A DNA stretch of 36,537 bases. Source: Candidatus Omnitrophota bacterium (GTDB taxonomy: Bacteria > Omnitrophota > Gorgyraeia > B26-G9). The DNA lies in assembly GCA_018813905.1 (NCBI GenBank), contig JAHJAO010000065.1:1-36537 (forward strand). Reading direction: 5' to 3'. Both the position numbers and the translations under genes were made by a program. Shown one piece after another: positions 1-9,125 of this stretch; position 1 is the stretch's first letter, and each line of letters begins with the position of its first letter. The notes beneath the pieces are model-generated. The model searched no databases, had not been told where the DNA came from, and worked only from the letters and a program-made list of their open reading frames with translations.

Positions 1-1
1 G

Positions 2-2077
2 TACCATTTTGCCCGATCATGGGATCATCTTGGTTTGACTCATGTGGAGTGGATGATATTTTATATGCTTTCATTGTTTATATTAAATAATGAAAGAACT
101 TATGGAAATGCGATAATCTGTGGATTGTGCTTAGGATTAATCAGTCATTTAAGCAATTTATATTATTTATATTTTATGTTAATCTTTTCTGCGATTTTCA
201 TAATTTATAAGTGGATATATAGGATAATTATAAACAAAAAAGTTCAGACTCAATACGGTTTTAAGGCTATAAAATTAGCGGTAATTGTTATTATTATCGC
301 TCTTGTAATGATTTTGCCGCAGATTAATAGCTTTACCAAAAACCTTGTGTTAGGTTCTGAAGATAAATTTAAGATAAAGGATATTTCGCGTCCTTTTGGC
401 CAGCTTTTTGCCGATTCAGCAAGACCTTTAAATTATTTTTTGCCGACAGAATATAATCCGATTTTAGGCGGCTTAACCCGTTTTTTAGTCGGTACGCCTT
501 TGTATGGGGAAAACAACGGAGCAGAGCAATCGCTTTATTTAGGGATCATTCCGCTTTTTTTCGCCCTTATCGGATATAAAAAATGGCAGGATAAAAAGCA
601 TGCCGGCGGATTAGAATCCAAGCAGGATTTTTTAATTAGATTTTGGAGTGTGGCTTTTTTGGTTTTTATGATCTGCTCTTTTAGCCCCTATTTTAGAATC
701 TCTAGTAATTTTTTCATTCCTTTCCCGTCGTATTTTTTGTATAAAATATTTCCCATGTTTCGTAACTATGCCCGGATGGGAGCGGTTGTGATGATAGCGG
801 TGTGTGTGCTTGCCGGGTTTGGCTTGAAGGCGATTCTTGAAACATTTAACAGCGGGAGGAAGCAATTTGTTGTGATGAGCTTGGTTTGCGGCGCAGTGCT
901 TTTTGAATTTTTAAATATACCGCCTTATCGGATAACAAGCGTAAATAAAATCCCTGAGGTTTATCAATGGCTGAGGGAACAGCCGGGAGAGACCGTTATT
1001 GCCGAATACCCCTTAGAAGCAGATACCCGAGAAGTGCTTTTTTATCAACGAATACATGAGAAAAGCTTAATTAACGGCGCCTCGCGCGGGACATACGCCT
1101 ATGAAGTAATGCAAAAGATTTTAGATATCGAAAATGATGCTACCGCGGGAATTTTGAGTTTTTTGGGAACTAAATATGTGTTTGTCCATAAAGACCGATA
1201 TCTGGACTGCGAGGGCGGGAGAATTTTAGGGGCGATTCCGGATTTAAGTAATCATTCGGGATTTGAACTGGAAAAAAGATTCCCTGAAGTCGATGTGTAT
1301 AAAATAATTGCCGAGCCGAAAGATCCGGAAACGGTAAGAATTCCGGGAAAAGACATAAAAACCAAAAGTTTAGAAATAAATTCAGAGAATTTCAGGCAGG
1401 GTTTTTTCGCATTTAAAGCGGGGGAAGAATTTATTTATCTGATTAAGTATATGAAAATTATTCCGGTGGCCGTTTTAAAAGTGTCTGTTGGCGAGAAAGA
1501 GAAATTCGACGAAATCTATGCCGTTTCGCTAAAAGCAAAGTTGGGCATTAATAAGTTTATTTCACGTTTTTTAAAAATTGATGCAAATGTAGTGTCCTTG
1601 TTTGATGTCGAACAATTGTGCAGCCGGCAGTATAAAGAAATTTCTCAGGCCCAGGGGCATCGGCTTAATAATAAGGTTGTTGACTTTGATCAAAAGAATG
1701 CGGTTATGGGCGTAAAAGATAAACAGGTTAAAATTTATCCCTGTACCCAGGACCCGCTTTCGGCGATGTTCTTTTTGTCCAGCCAAAAATTCGCGGAAGG
1801 GAAAAAAATCGTTGTCAACCTGAATCCGGGCAAGTCAAATTACAAACTTGAGTGCGAGGTATCGGGCAAAGACTTATTGAAGCTCTCGGGCAACGGTATT
1901 AGGTGCTGGAAGGTAAAAGCGGAATATTTTCAGTTAAAAAATGGCATAAAAAAAATTGCCGATGTTACAATCTGGTTTGAGGATACGGATAAAAAAACGC
2001 CCGTATTGATTGAGGCAATTACGAAACTGGGATTTTTGAGCCTGGAGTTAAAAAAAGGACCTGAAGGAGAAAAATAA
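2..2077 (+). CDS. YfhO-like polytopic membrane protein, 5'-truncated by the window edge
   Basis: The reading frame is open to the first base of the window. The codons before the TTG at 35 continue a typical family motif (YHFARSWDHLGL, then THVEWM), so the true start lies upstream and the TTG is not the start. The visible part has about eight hydrophobic segments in the first 290 residues, followed by a soluble C-terminal half. That half contains a YQWLREQPGE stretch and an LGTKYVFV stretch, which resemble YfhO-type bacterial membrane proteins (GT-C-like fold). The role is probably in transfer of sugars or other groups onto lipid-linked or surface glycans, but the substrate cannot be read from the sequence. 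It starts a tight run of glycan-modification genes; the next start is 2 nt after its stop. A generic GT-C glycosyltransferase is the main alternative. Confidence 0.6.
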   Translation, partial: YHFARSWDHLGLTHVEWMIFYMLSLFILNNERTYGNAIICGLCLGLISHLSNLYYLYFMLIFSAIFIIYKWIYRIIINKKVQTQYGFKAIKLAVIVIIIALVMILPQINSFTKNLVLGSEDKFKIKDISRPFGQLFADSARPLNYFLPTEYNPILGGLTRFLVGTPLYGENNGAEQSLYLGIIPLFFALIGYKKWQDKKHAGGLESKQDFLIRFWSVAFLVFMICSFSPYFRISSNFFIPFPSYFLYKIFPMFRNYARMGAVVMIAVCVLAGFGLKAILETFNSGRKQFVVMSLVCGAVLFEFLNIPPYRITSVNKIPEVYQWLREQPGETVIAEYPLEADTREVLFYQRIHEKSLINGASRGTYAYEVMQKILDIENDATAGILSFLGTKYVFVHKDRYLDCEGGRILGAIPDLSNHSGFELEKRFPEVDVYKIIAEPKDPETVRIPGKDIKTKSLEINSENFRQGFFAFKAGEEFIYLIKYMKIIPVAVLKVSVGEKEKFDEIYAVSLKAKLGINKFISRFLKIDANVVSLFDVEQLCSRQYKEISQAQGHRLNNKVVDFDQKNAVMGVKDKQVKIYPCTQDPLSAMFFLSSQKFAEGKKIVVNLNPGKSNYKLECEVSGKDLLKLSGNGIRCWKVKAEYFQLKNGIKKIADVTIWFEDTDKKTPVLIEAITKLGFLSLELKKGPEGEK

Positions 2078-2079
2078 CA

Positions 2080-2865
2080 ATGGGAGGCAGACCTGTTGAT
2101 TCAGCTTATTATGATGAGAACTATTATCTAAGCGACAACGATGGCTATAAGGAATTTGGAGCGGGGCTTGATCAAAATGTACACAAGAAATTCTTTAGAG
2201 CGCTGAAAATCATGGATCCGCAAAAAGGTAAGAGCGTTCTTGATATCGGATGCGGAAGAGGTGAAATAGCCTATTATTGCGCGCAAAAGGGATGCAAAGT
2301 TAAAGCGGTTGATTATAGTCAGGACGCAATAAAAATTGCCTATAAAACTGTTCAGAAATTACCTTCAGAGAAGCGTAAGCTTGTTAGCATCGAACATAAA
2401 GATATAACTGAGTATGAATCGGATGAAAAATATGATTTAATTTTTTTAATAGACGTTGTTGAGCATTTAACCCAAAAGCAAGTTTTAAACTTATTTAAAA
2501 TATTAAAAAGAGTGCTTGCTGACAATGGGAAAATTTTTATGAGCACGCCGAACAGCAGGTATGAAAGATATTGGTATGTTTTTAAGCATATTATGCAATG
2601 GCCGTTAAAACCATTAAAAAGCATGCTTAGATTATTGAAAGGAAAAATGCAAGCAAAAAATCTAAGGGAATTTTTGGTAAAATCTTTTTGTGTTTTGCCG
2701 AAAAAATCAAAGAGTTTAGAAATTATGCATGTTAATGTGATGTCTCCTGCGCAATTAAGAAAGAGCTTATCGCAGCATGATTTAGTAGCCGATTTTTTTG
2801 AAGGGCTAAAAATTACTGATCGTGAGATTGTTGCTATTATAAAAAAAGGGGAAGGAAGCCGATGA
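2080..2865 (+). CDS. Class I SAM-dependent methyltransferase
   Basis: This 261-residue protein has a Rossmann-type methyltransferase core. Motif I (VLDIGCGRGE) lies near residues 53-62, an acidic residue ends beta2 (KAVDYS, about 76-80), and the motif IV-like DLIFLIDVVEHL follows. This is the Methyltransf_11/UbiG-like class. The ATG at 2080 is supported by an AAGGAG ribosome site in the end of the preceding gene. The last codon overlaps the next gene in an ATGA arrangement, so translation is probably coupled. Its neighbours are sugar epimerases and a carbamoyltransferase, so O-methylation of a surface sugar is likely, though the acceptor is unknown. The coding sequence looks more AT-rich than the genes that follow, which may mean recent acquisition of this part of the cassette. 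Confidence 0.8.
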   Translation: MGGRPVDSAYYDENYYLSDNDGYKEFGAGLDQNVHKKFFRALKIMDPQKGKSVLDIGCGRGEIAYYCAQKGCKVKAVDYSQDAIKIAYKTVQKLPSEKRKLVSIEHKDITEYESDEKYDLIFLIDVVEHLTQKQVLNLFKILKRVLADNGKIFMSTPNSRYERYWYVFKHIMQWPLKPLKSMLRLLKGKMQAKNLREFLVKSFCVLPKKSKSLEIMHVNVMSPAQLRKSLSQHDLVADFFEGLKITDREIVAIIKKGEGSR

Positions 2866-3899
2866 GAATTTTAGTTACCGGCGGCGCCGGGCTTATCGGG
2901 TCGCATTGCGCGGAGTATTACGCCCGCAAAAATGCGCAAGTCATTGTGCTGGATAATCTGGGGCGTTCGGGACTTTTTTCTTCTCAAGAGAAAAGTGTTG
3001 AGCATAATTGGCGTTATTTAAAAAGATATAAGAATATTGAAAGAATAAAGGGAGATGTCCGCAGCAAAAAAGATATTTTGCGGGCAATGGGAAAAGGCGT
3101 GGATGTTGTAGTTCATGCTGCCGGACAGCCCGGGGTTAGTTCGTCAAAGTGCTGCCCGGCGGAAGATTTTGATATTAACGCCTTGGGCACATTTAATGTT
3201 TTGGAATCTTTAAGAAAAAGATGCCCTCAGGCGACTTTTATATATTGCTCTTCGAATAAAGTTTACGGCGCTAATTTAAATAAGATCCCCCTGTGTAAAT
3301 TAAAAACGCGGTATGTTTATAAAAATTGCCAAGGGGTCAGTGAAGATTTTCCGCTTGGTCTTTCCGGGCGCATGCCTTATGGGACAAGCAAGTTCGTCGG
3401 GGATCTCTATGCCCAAGAATACGCTTACAGCTATGGCATCAAAACGGGCATTTTCAGGATGGGGTGTGTTTACGGAGAGAGGCAGTTCGGGTTTGAGCAG
3501 CAAGGTTGGGAAACCTGGTTTACAATTGCCGCTTTAACTGGTAAGATGGTAACGATTTTTGGCGATGGCCGGCAGGTAAGAGATTTGCTTTATGTGACGG
3601 ATGTAGTCGAGGCCTACGATAAATTTATTCGCAGCGACAAAAAATGCGGAGTTTATAATATCGGGGGCGGGATAAAGAATACGGTTTCGCTCCTTGAGTT
3701 TTTAAAGTATTTGGAAGAGGAGACGGGCAAGGCGCCTAAAATCAGATATAAAAAGTGGCGGCAGGGGGATCAAAAAGTATATATTACGGATTTACGAAAA
3801 ATAGAGAAAGAACTGAAATGGCAGCCGAAAGTGGGAGTCCGTGCGGGGATTAAAAGGATAGTCAAGTGGGTAAGTGAGAACATAAATTATTTTAAGTAA
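2862..3899 (+). CDS. NAD-dependent sugar epimerase, CDP-paratose/tyvelose 2-epimerase (RfbE)-like
   Basis: This is an extended short-chain dehydrogenase of 345 residues. The NAD-binding glycine motif TGGAGLIG is at residues 6-13, the catalytic Ser region is YCSSNKVYG (about 128-136), and the Tyr-Lys pair is YGTSK with Y173 and K177. The stretch [19 protein letters not shown], followed by [12 protein letters not shown], is characteristic of CDP-tyvelose/paratose 2-epimerases and relatives, so C2 epimerisation of a nucleotide sugar is the best guess. The nucleotide and sugar cannot be fixed from sequence. The gene overlaps the methyltransferase by 4 nt and is followed by a paralogue 14 nt downstream; the two may act in succession on one precursor. 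Confidence 0.75.
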   Translation: MRILVTGGAGLIGSHCAEYYARKNAQVIVLDNLGRSGLFSSQEKSVEHNWRYLKRYKNIERIKGDVRSKKDILRAMGKGVDVVVHAAGQPGVSSSKCCPAEDFDINALGTFNVLESLRKRCPQATFIYCSSNKVYGANLNKIPLCKLKTRYVYKNCQGVSEDFPLGLSGRMPYGTSKFVGDLYAQEYAYSYGIKTGIFRMGCVYGERQFGFEQQGWETWFTIAALTGKMVTIFGDGRQVRDLLYVTDVVEAYDKFIRSDKKCGVYNIGGGIKNTVSLLEFLKYLEEETGKAPKIRYKKWRQGDQKVYITDLRKIEKELKWQPKVGVRAGIKRIVKWVSENINYFK

Positions 3900-3913
3900 A
3901 ATTGGTAACAAAG

Positions 3914-4975
3914 ATGGAAAAGAAAATTTTGGTGACCGGGTCAGCGGGTCTTATCGGCTCGGAAGCGGTTAGGTTTTTTGCCGAACGCGGATTTTGCGCT
4001 GTGGGCATCGATAATGACATGCGCAAGTATTTTTTCGGGGAGGAAGCATCCACTTCCGGAAAAAGAAAAGAATTGGAAAATGATCTAAAAGATAAATACG
4101 TTCATTATGACGAAGATATCCGCAGCGCGGAAACAATCGAGAATATTTTTAAAAAGCACAAATTCGATATTATCATTCATACCGCCGCTCAGCCCAGCCA
4201 TGATTGGGCGGCGAAAGAGCCGTTTACGGATTTTTCGGTTAATGCCCAGGGAACGTTGATTCTCTTGGAAAATACCAGAAAATATTGCCCGCAGGCGGTG
4301 TTTATATTTACTTCCACCAATAAAGTCTACGGCGATAATCCGAATAAACTGCCGCTTGTGGAATTGGATACAAGATTCGAATTGCCCAAAGACCATCGCT
4401 ATTATCCGGGCATCGACGAAACGATGTCCGTCGATAACTGTACGCATAGTTTGTTCGGGGTTTCTAAACTGGCGGCGGACATATTGGTTCAGGAATATGG
4501 CCGGTATTTTGGCTTGAAAACCGGCGTGTTCAGAGGGGGATGCATTAGCGGCCCGGCGCACCAGGGTGCGCCGTTACACGGATTTCTGGATTACCTGGTA
4601 AAATGCGCTGTTTTGAAAAGAAAATATGTTATTTATGGATATAAAGGCAAACAGGTGCGGGATAATATCCATAGTTACGATTTGGTGAATATGTTCTGGC
4701 ATTTCTACAACCAACCGCGTTGCGGGGAAGTTTATAATGCCGGCGGCTCAAGAGAGTCAAATAGTTCGGTGCTTGAAGCCGTGGAAAAAATAGAAAAAAT
4801 GCTGGGCAAAAAGCTGGTTTATGAATACAGCGAGAAAAATAGAATCGGCGACCATGTCTGGTACATCTCGGATATTTCCAAGTTCAAAAAGCATTACCCC
4901 GAGTGGCGGATGAGGTATACCATGGATAAGATTTTGGAAGAACTTTGCTCTAAAACAGATTATCAGACCAGATGA
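3914..4975 (+). CDS. NAD-dependent epimerase/dehydratase family protein with Phe at the catalytic Tyr position
   Basis: This second extended SDR (353 residues from the ATG at 3914) has the glycine motif TGSAGLIGS at its N-terminus, then TSTNKVYGD and a C-terminal sugar-binding half with [13 protein letters not shown]. It belongs to the CDP-paratose 2-epimerase-like group. The usual YxxxK catalytic motif reads FGVSK: the codon at 4454-4456 is TTC, so Phe181 replaces Tyr while Lys185 is kept. From memory, HSLFGxSK recurs in this subfamily, so this is probably not decay. I prefer the ATG at 3914 to the in-frame TTG at 3902, because family members start two to four residues before the beta1 strand and neither site has a good ribosome site. 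The stop overlaps the next ATG (ATGA). Confidence 0.72.
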   Translation: MEKKILVTGSAGLIGSEAVRFFAERGFCAVGIDNDMRKYFFGEEASTSGKRKELENDLKDKYVHYDEDIRSAETIENIFKKHKFDIIIHTAAQPSHDWAAKEPFTDFSVNAQGTLILLENTRKYCPQAVFIFTSTNKVYGDNPNKLPLVELDTRFELPKDHRYYPGIDETMSVDNCTHSLFGVSKLAADILVQEYGRYFGLKTGVFRGGCISGPAHQGAPLHGFLDYLVKCAVLKRKYVIYGYKGKQVRDNIHSYDLVNMFWHFYNQPRCGEVYNAGGSRESNSSVLEAVEKIEKMLGKKLVYEYSEKNRIGDHVWYISDISKFKKHYPEWRMRYTMDKILEELCSKTDYQTR

Positions 4976-6789
4976 AGATATTAGGAATTTCGGCGTTTTA
5001 TCATGACAGCGCGGCGGCTCTCGTAATAGACGGGGAAATTATCGCGGCGGCGCAGGAAGAGCGTTTTACCCGCATAAAACATGATTTTGCTTACCCGGAA
5101 AATGCCATCGCTTATTGTCTCGGCGAGGCGAAATGTCAGGGGCGGGATTTGGATTTTGTCGCTTTTTATGATAAGCCGTTTTTAAAATTTAAACGTATCC
5201 TGGAAACTTATCTGGCTTTTGCCCCGGCCGGGGTTTTTTCGTTCATTAAGGCAATGCCGTTATGGCTAAAGCAGAAATTGTGGATTAAGGAACAGATAAG
5301 GCAGGAGCTTGATTTTTGCGGCAAGATTATCTTTCCCGCGCACCATGAATCGCATGCCGCGGCCGCTTTTTTCCCGTCTCCTTTTAAAGAAGCGGCATTT
5401 ATCACATTGGACGGCGTGGGGGAATATACGACGACAAGCTATGGCTTGGGCCGGGGAAATGGCATTAAAATTTTAGAAGAAATACATTTCCCGCATTCTC
5501 TGGGGCTGTTATATTCGGCATTTACCTATTATACCGGCTTCAAGGTCAATTCCGGCGAGTATAAGATGATGGGCCTGGCGCCTTATGGGCGGCCGGTCTA
5601 CAAAGTTTTGATTTTATCGGAATTGTTGGATTTTAAAAAAGACGGTTCTTTTCGCCTGAATATGAAATATTTTAATTATTGTACGGGCCTGAAAATGATC
5701 AACCGGAATTTTGAGGAGCTTTTTAAAGGCCCGGCGCGCCGGCCGGAATCAAAAATTACGCAGCGGGATATGGATATCGCCTCTTCCGCCCAGGCGGCGA
5801 CAGAAGAGGTCATGCTGTGTATCGCAAGATATGTGCACGCGAAAACAGATATGAAAAACCTTTGCCTGGCCGGAGGCGTAGCGCTTAACTGCGTTGGCAA
5901 CGGCCGTATTTTAAACGATGGGCCGTTTGAAAATATTTGGATTCAGCCGGCGGCAAGCGATGCCGGCAGCGCTTTGGGCGCGGCTTTATTTACGTGGCAC
6001 CAGTATTTGGGAAATAAACGCGAAGCGGACGAAAAATGCGATTTTCAAAAGGCGTCACTGTTGGGGCCGGAATTTACAAACGGGCAAATCAAAGATTTTT
6101 TAGAGAAGAACGCGATACCGCATGTTTGGTTAACGGATGAAGAGCTGCCGGATAAAGCGGCGGATTTGCTAAATGACCAGAGTGTTATCGGCTGGTTCCA
6201 GGGAAAAATGGAATTCGGGCCGAGAGCTTTGGGCAATCGCTCGATACTCGGCGACGCCCGATCCGCGCAAATGCAGGAAACCATAAACCTAAAAATAAAA
6301 TTCCGGGAGAGTTTCCGGCCTTTCGCACCGACGGTGCTCGCAGAACTTGCCCCGGATTATTTTGAGCTAAAGCAGGAAAGCCCCTATATGTTGCTTGTGG
6401 CGCAAGTTAACCGCCGGATTTGCCGAGAGTTAACGAAAGACGAGGGAAACCTCGATGGTCTGGATAGATTGCAGCTGGTACGCTCTTCGGTGCCCGCGAT
6501 AACGCATGTCGATTATTCCGCCCGTGTTCAAACCATAAAAGAAAAGGATAATCCGCGTTATTATAAGATGCTCAAACGTTTTTACGAAAAATACGGATGT
6601 GCCGTGGTTATCAACACGTCGTTTAATGTGCGAGGCGAACCGATTGTGTGCACACCGCAGGACGCGTACCGTTGTTTTATGCGTACAAATATGGATTATT
6701 TAATGCTGGGCAACTTTTTGCTTGAGAAAAAAGAACAAAAGCCCCTGGGTAAAGAGAAGGCATGGCTAAGAGAATTTGACTGGGATTGA
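4972..6789 (+). CDS. NodU/CmcH-family O-carbamoyltransferase
   Basis: The 605-residue protein begins with the hallmark [18 protein letters not shown]. It contains the metal-binding [15 protein letters not shown] motif of the Kae1/YgjD-like N-terminal domain, and in the C-terminal half the block [20 protein letters not shown] of the carbamoyltransferase C-terminal domain. Length and motif order match the full-length family (NodU, CmcH, TobZ). These enzymes form carbamoyl-adenylate from carbamoyl phosphate and ATP, then carbamoylate a sugar or other hydroxyl. Here the acceptor is probably the glycan built by the neighbouring genes. The gene overlaps the preceding epimerase by 4 nt and ends 4 nt before the SxtJ-type gene, a pairing seen in many carbamoylation loci. 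Confidence 0.9.
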   Translation: MKILGISAFYHDSAAALVIDGEIIAAAQEERFTRIKHDFAYPENAIAYCLGEAKCQGRDLDFVAFYDKPFLKFKRILETYLAFAPAGVFSFIKAMPLWLKQKLWIKEQIRQELDFCGKIIFPAHHESHAAAAFFPSPFKEAAFITLDGVGEYTTTSYGLGRGNGIKILEEIHFPHSLGLLYSAFTYYTGFKVNSGEYKMMGLAPYGRPVYKVLILSELLDFKKDGSFRLNMKYFNYCTGLKMINRNFEELFKGPARRPESKITQRDMDIASSAQAATEEVMLCIARYVHAKTDMKNLCLAGGVALNCVGNGRILNDGPFENIWIQPAASDAGSALGAALFTWHQYLGNKREADEKCDFQKASLLGPEFTNGQIKDFLEKNAIPHVWLTDEELPDKAADLLNDQSVIGWFQGKMEFGPRALGNRSILGDARSAQMQETINLKIKFRESFRPFAPTVLAELAPDYFELKQESPYMLLVAQVNRRICRELTKDEGNLDGLDRLQLVRSSVPAITHVDYSARVQTIKEKDNPRYYKMLKRFYEKYGCAVVINTSFNVRGEPIVCTPQDAYRCFMRTNMDYLMLGNFLLEKKEQKPLGKEKAWLREFDWD

Positions 6790-6793
6790 GCGT

Positions 6794-7210
6794 ATGTTCA
6801 AAGATGAATGGAAAAATATAAAAGTTCAGCCGCCGCAACTTAAACGGTCGGGTATAACCGCAGGCATAATCTGGCTAGTTTTGGGCCTTATTTTGATGCG
6901 GCCGCGGCCGCAGCTTGCTTGGCTATTATGCGTGGGGGGTGCGTTTTTTCTATTAACCGGTTTTTTCTATGGCCGGATTTTGGGCCCCATCTACAAAGCG
7001 GCAACAGGCACGCTTTTGATTATAAGCCTGTTTTTGACAAAGATTGTTCTGGTTTTTATATATTATTTTTTAGTAACGCCTATTGCAATATTCAGCCGGC
7101 TGCTCGGAAAAAAATTTCTGGATGTGAGTCTAAAAAAGAATACCAATACATATTGGATAAAATGCGAAGAAAAAGAGAACGTCCCGGCGCAGTACGAAAA
7201 ACAATATTGA
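6794..7210 (+). CDS. SxtJ-family small membrane protein
   Basis: This is a 138-residue protein with a short N-terminal cytoplasmic segment (MFKDEWKNIK) and three or four hydrophobic helices, matching the SxtJ family. Members of that family are typically encoded beside NodU/CmcH carbamoyltransferases, including in saxitoxin clusters. The biochemical role is unknown; a membrane anchor or partner for the carbamoyltransferase is a reasonable inference. I chose the ATG at 6794, 4 nt after the preceding stop. An in-frame TTG at 6776 would overlap the upstream gene and add six residues not expected for the family. The small DUF5989-type protein that often completes such loci was not found downstream. 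Confidence 0.7.
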   Translation: MFKDEWKNIKVQPPQLKRSGITAGIIWLVLGLILMRPRPQLAWLLCVGGAFFLLTGFFYGRILGPIYKAATGTLLIISLFLTKIVLVFIYYFLVTPIAIFSRLLGKKFLDVSLKKNTNTYWIKCEEKENVPAQYEKQY

Positions 7211-7348
7211 GATTATTCTAAATGATCGATGAGCCGGGAACTTGTAATTATCGAAATTCAGAGCGGAAATAAAATTTGTGAAGAGGATACCGTTAGATTA
7301 AGGGATTTCTACGAGCGAAGGTAGAAGTTTACTTTTTGAAAAATACCC

Positions 7349-7377
7349 TTGACAAGCCCATTGAATTTTGATAGAAA
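7349..7377 (+). promoter_or_regulatory. Putative sigma-70 promoter of the pilin gene
   Basis: A perfect -35 TTGACA (7349-7354) is followed after 17 nt by TAGAAA (7372-7377), a 4/6 match to the -10 consensus. A better -10 (TATACT, 7378-7383) exists but at 23-nt spacing. The start of transcription would fall near 7384, about 50 nt before the pilin ATG. The segment 7211-7432 upstream holds no convincing gene. Confidence 0.5.
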
Positions 7378-7380
7378 TAT

Positions 7381-7400
7381 ACTATAAATTGCATTATAGT
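7381..7400. promoter_or_regulatory. 20-bp palindrome over the predicted pilin transcription start (possible operator)
   Basis: ACTATAA (7381-7387) and TTATAGT (7394-7400) are perfect inverted 7-mers around ATTGCA. The site sits directly downstream of the -10 element, where a repressor would block initiation. No binding protein can be named. Confidence 0.4.
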
Positions 7401-7432
7401 TTTTAAAATTTTAAAAGAAAGGGGGATGTTGG

Positions 7433-7846
7433 ATGAAGAGACAAGGTTTTACGTTGGTTGAACTTTTGATGGTTGTAATCATCATTGGTATTTTAGTTAC
7501 TCTGGCTGTGCCGAACTACTATAAATCTATAGAAAGGGCAAAAGCCGGTAAAGCCAAAGCCGCGTGTGATGCAATCAGAAAAGCGCAATTGCAGTATCGC
7601 GCCTTCAATGATACATACGCCTCGGATATCGCAGATTTAAGCGATTATGATTTACCGGACGAGCTTAGTGACGGTAGTGACGGAGATTGGACGTACGATG
7701 TTAGTGGCGCGGATACAGGGGGAGTGACGATTACGGCGGAAAGAGCTTCCGGTCCTTATTCAGGCTCAACAAGTAACTTTTTTACGTTTGATCAGGACGG
7801 CGTCTTTGATAACACAAATGCGCAACCTGAGTGGGGTATTCCGTAA
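7433..7846 (+). CDS. Type IV pilin/pseudopilin (prepilin-like protein)
   Basis: The 137-residue product has a class III signal: a short basic leader MKRQG, cleavage expected before FTLVELL, Glu at mature position 5, and a hydrophobic helix running to about residue 30. A polar globular C-terminal domain follows, with DFLYS-rich segments around residues 60-85. The start at 7433 has an AAAGGGGG ribosome site 8 nt upstream. The gene is alone, with its own promoter and terminator, about 17 kb from the pilus assembly cluster. That arrangement fits a highly expressed major pilin, though it could also be a type II secretion-type pseudopilin. Confidence 0.85.
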   Translation: MKRQGFTLVELLMVVIIIGILVTLAVPNYYKSIERAKAGKAKAACDAIRKAQLQYRAFNDTYASDIADLSDYDLPDELSDGSDGDWTYDVSGADTGGVTITAERASGPYSGSTSNFFTFDQDGVFDNTNAQPEWGIP

Positions 7847-7894
7847 TTATTAAATAAGATTGGTTGATGATGTGAAAAGTTATGGTAAAGATAC

Positions 7895-7940
7895 ATGCCG
7901 CTGGCTTACCTGATATAGGGGTCAGCGGCATTTTATTTTT
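7895..7940 (+). terminator. Intrinsic terminator after the pilin gene
   Basis: ATGCCGCTG (7895-7903) pairs perfectly with CAGCGGCAT (7923-7931). Further weak pairing occurs inside the loop, and the stem runs into TTTTATTTTT (7931-7940). Confidence 0.85.
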
Positions 7941-7976
7941 GTAAGTTTTTTACTATTTTTTTTAGGGAGGCGCAGG

Positions 7977-9074
7977 ATGCAGATTATTGCCGTAGCGAAT
8001 CAAAAAGGGGGTTGCGGAAAAACAACAACCGCGATTAATCTTGCCGCATGTCTGGCAAAATCAAAACAAAATGTTTTATTGATGGATCTTGACCCTCAGG
8101 CGCATGCAACCTTAGGCGTAAACATAAACCCGGAGCATCTTGATAAAAGTATGTATGAAGTTCTGACGCCGCATCCGGAGCGCAAGCGCAGGCTTGATGA
8201 AGTAATCATAAATATATCCGATAATTTCGATCTTGCTCCGGCCAATATTGTCTTGTCGGCGATTGAACAAGAACTTTCCGGAAAGCCTGAGCGCGAAGCT
8301 AAGCTGTTTCAGGCAATCTCCTTGATGGTTACGAATAAAACGTATGATTTTATTATTATTGATTGTTCTCCCAGCTTAGGGGTCTTAACCTTTAATGCCT
8401 TGCGGGCCGCTCAATATCTTATTGCGCCGGTGGATACAGGTTTTTTTGCTTTGCAGGGGATTGCTCGCTTGCTGGAAACCGTAAATTTAATCAATCGCTA
8501 TTTATCGGTTAAAATCAAAACGTGCGCCCTAATTACCATGTATGACAAAAGAACAAGATTCGCGCGGGAAGTTAAGGATGAGATTTATAAATACTTTTCC
8601 GGACAAGTATTTAACCCGGTAATTCATAACAATGTACGCTTGAGAGAGGCTTCCAGTTACGGTTTGCCGGTTATCGAATATGACCAGAGGTCTCGGGGAG
8701 CCGAGGACTATACGGCTTTGGCGCGCGAGGTTATCGAGATGTGGCCAGCCTCGGCGAGAGAAGGGAAGGTAACGGTGTCGGCGGATGAAAAAAAAGATAA
8801 ACAAGATTTGGTAAAGACCCCGGCGAGATTTGTTTTTCATGCGCCCGAGGCAAGCAGCGTCGAGATCGCCGGAGATTTTAATAGCTGGGTGGCTTCTCAG
8901 GAAAGCAAGCTGAAACAGGAAGAGCCCGGGGTTTGGTCCAAGGTTTTTTACTTAGAACCGGGACGCTACCAGTATAAATTTGTTGTCGACGGAAAATGGT
9001 GTACTGACCCGAAAAATCCGCATACGGAAAAAGACAAAACCGGAAATATAAATTCTCTGCTATTGATAGATTAG
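7977..9074 (+). CDS. ParA-family ATPase fused to a C-terminal CBM48/AMPK-beta-type glycogen-binding domain
   Basis: The protein has 365 residues. Residues 1 to about 255 are a ParA/Soj ATPase: deviant Walker A KGGCGKTT at 10-17 with signature Lys10, Walker A' LLMDLDPQAHAT, and Walker B FIIIDCSPS. A short charged linker leads to an E-set domain (about 280-365) with GDFNSW, YQYKFVVDGKW and GNINSLLL. The four glycogen-contacting residues of AMPK beta1 (Trp100, Lys126, Trp133, Asn150) correspond to Trp304, Lys334, Trp341 and Asn359, so alpha-glucan binding is likely. The ATG at 7977 has a GGGAGG site 6 nt upstream. ParA proteins position cargo on the nucleoid; this fusion suggests that the cargo, or a regulator, is an alpha-glucan. 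The GH57 branching enzyme and DUF4912 genes downstream agree with that. There is no parB gene or obvious parS site beside it, so a chromosome-partitioning role is less likely. Confidence 0.85.
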   Translation: MQIIAVANQKGGCGKTTTAINLAACLAKSKQNVLLMDLDPQAHATLGVNINPEHLDKSMYEVLTPHPERKRRLDEVIINISDNFDLAPANIVLSAIEQELSGKPEREAKLFQAISLMVTNKTYDFIIIDCSPSLGVLTFNALRAAQYLIAPVDTGFFALQGIARLLETVNLINRYLSVKIKTCALITMYDKRTRFAREVKDEIYKYFSGQVFNPVIHNNVRLREASSYGLPVIEYDQRSRGAEDYTALAREVIEMWPASAREGKVTVSADEKKDKQDLVKTPARFVFHAPEASSVEIAGDFNSWVASQESKLKQEEPGVWSKVFYLEPGRYQYKFVVDGKWCTDPKNPHTEKDKTGNINSLLLID

Positions 9075-9125
9075 TATGCCGCCAAATTAGTCTTTATCAG
9101 TTGACGGAGCAGTAGTTTTTGCGTA

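Noticed and set aside
35-37. TTG at 35 as start of the first gene
   Set aside because: The frame is open upstream to the window edge and those codons continue a family motif, so the gene is truncated rather than starting here.
4085-4561. Reverse-strand open frame (158 codons) inside the second epimerase
   Set aside because: It is antisense to an enzyme with clear motifs and has no independent support.
7229-7324. Short open frame of 31 codons (MSRELVIIEIQSGNK...) between SxtJ and the pilin
   Set aside because: The peptide looks somewhat protein-like, but there is no ribosome site and I recognise no family. It could be a gene remnant; not enough to call.
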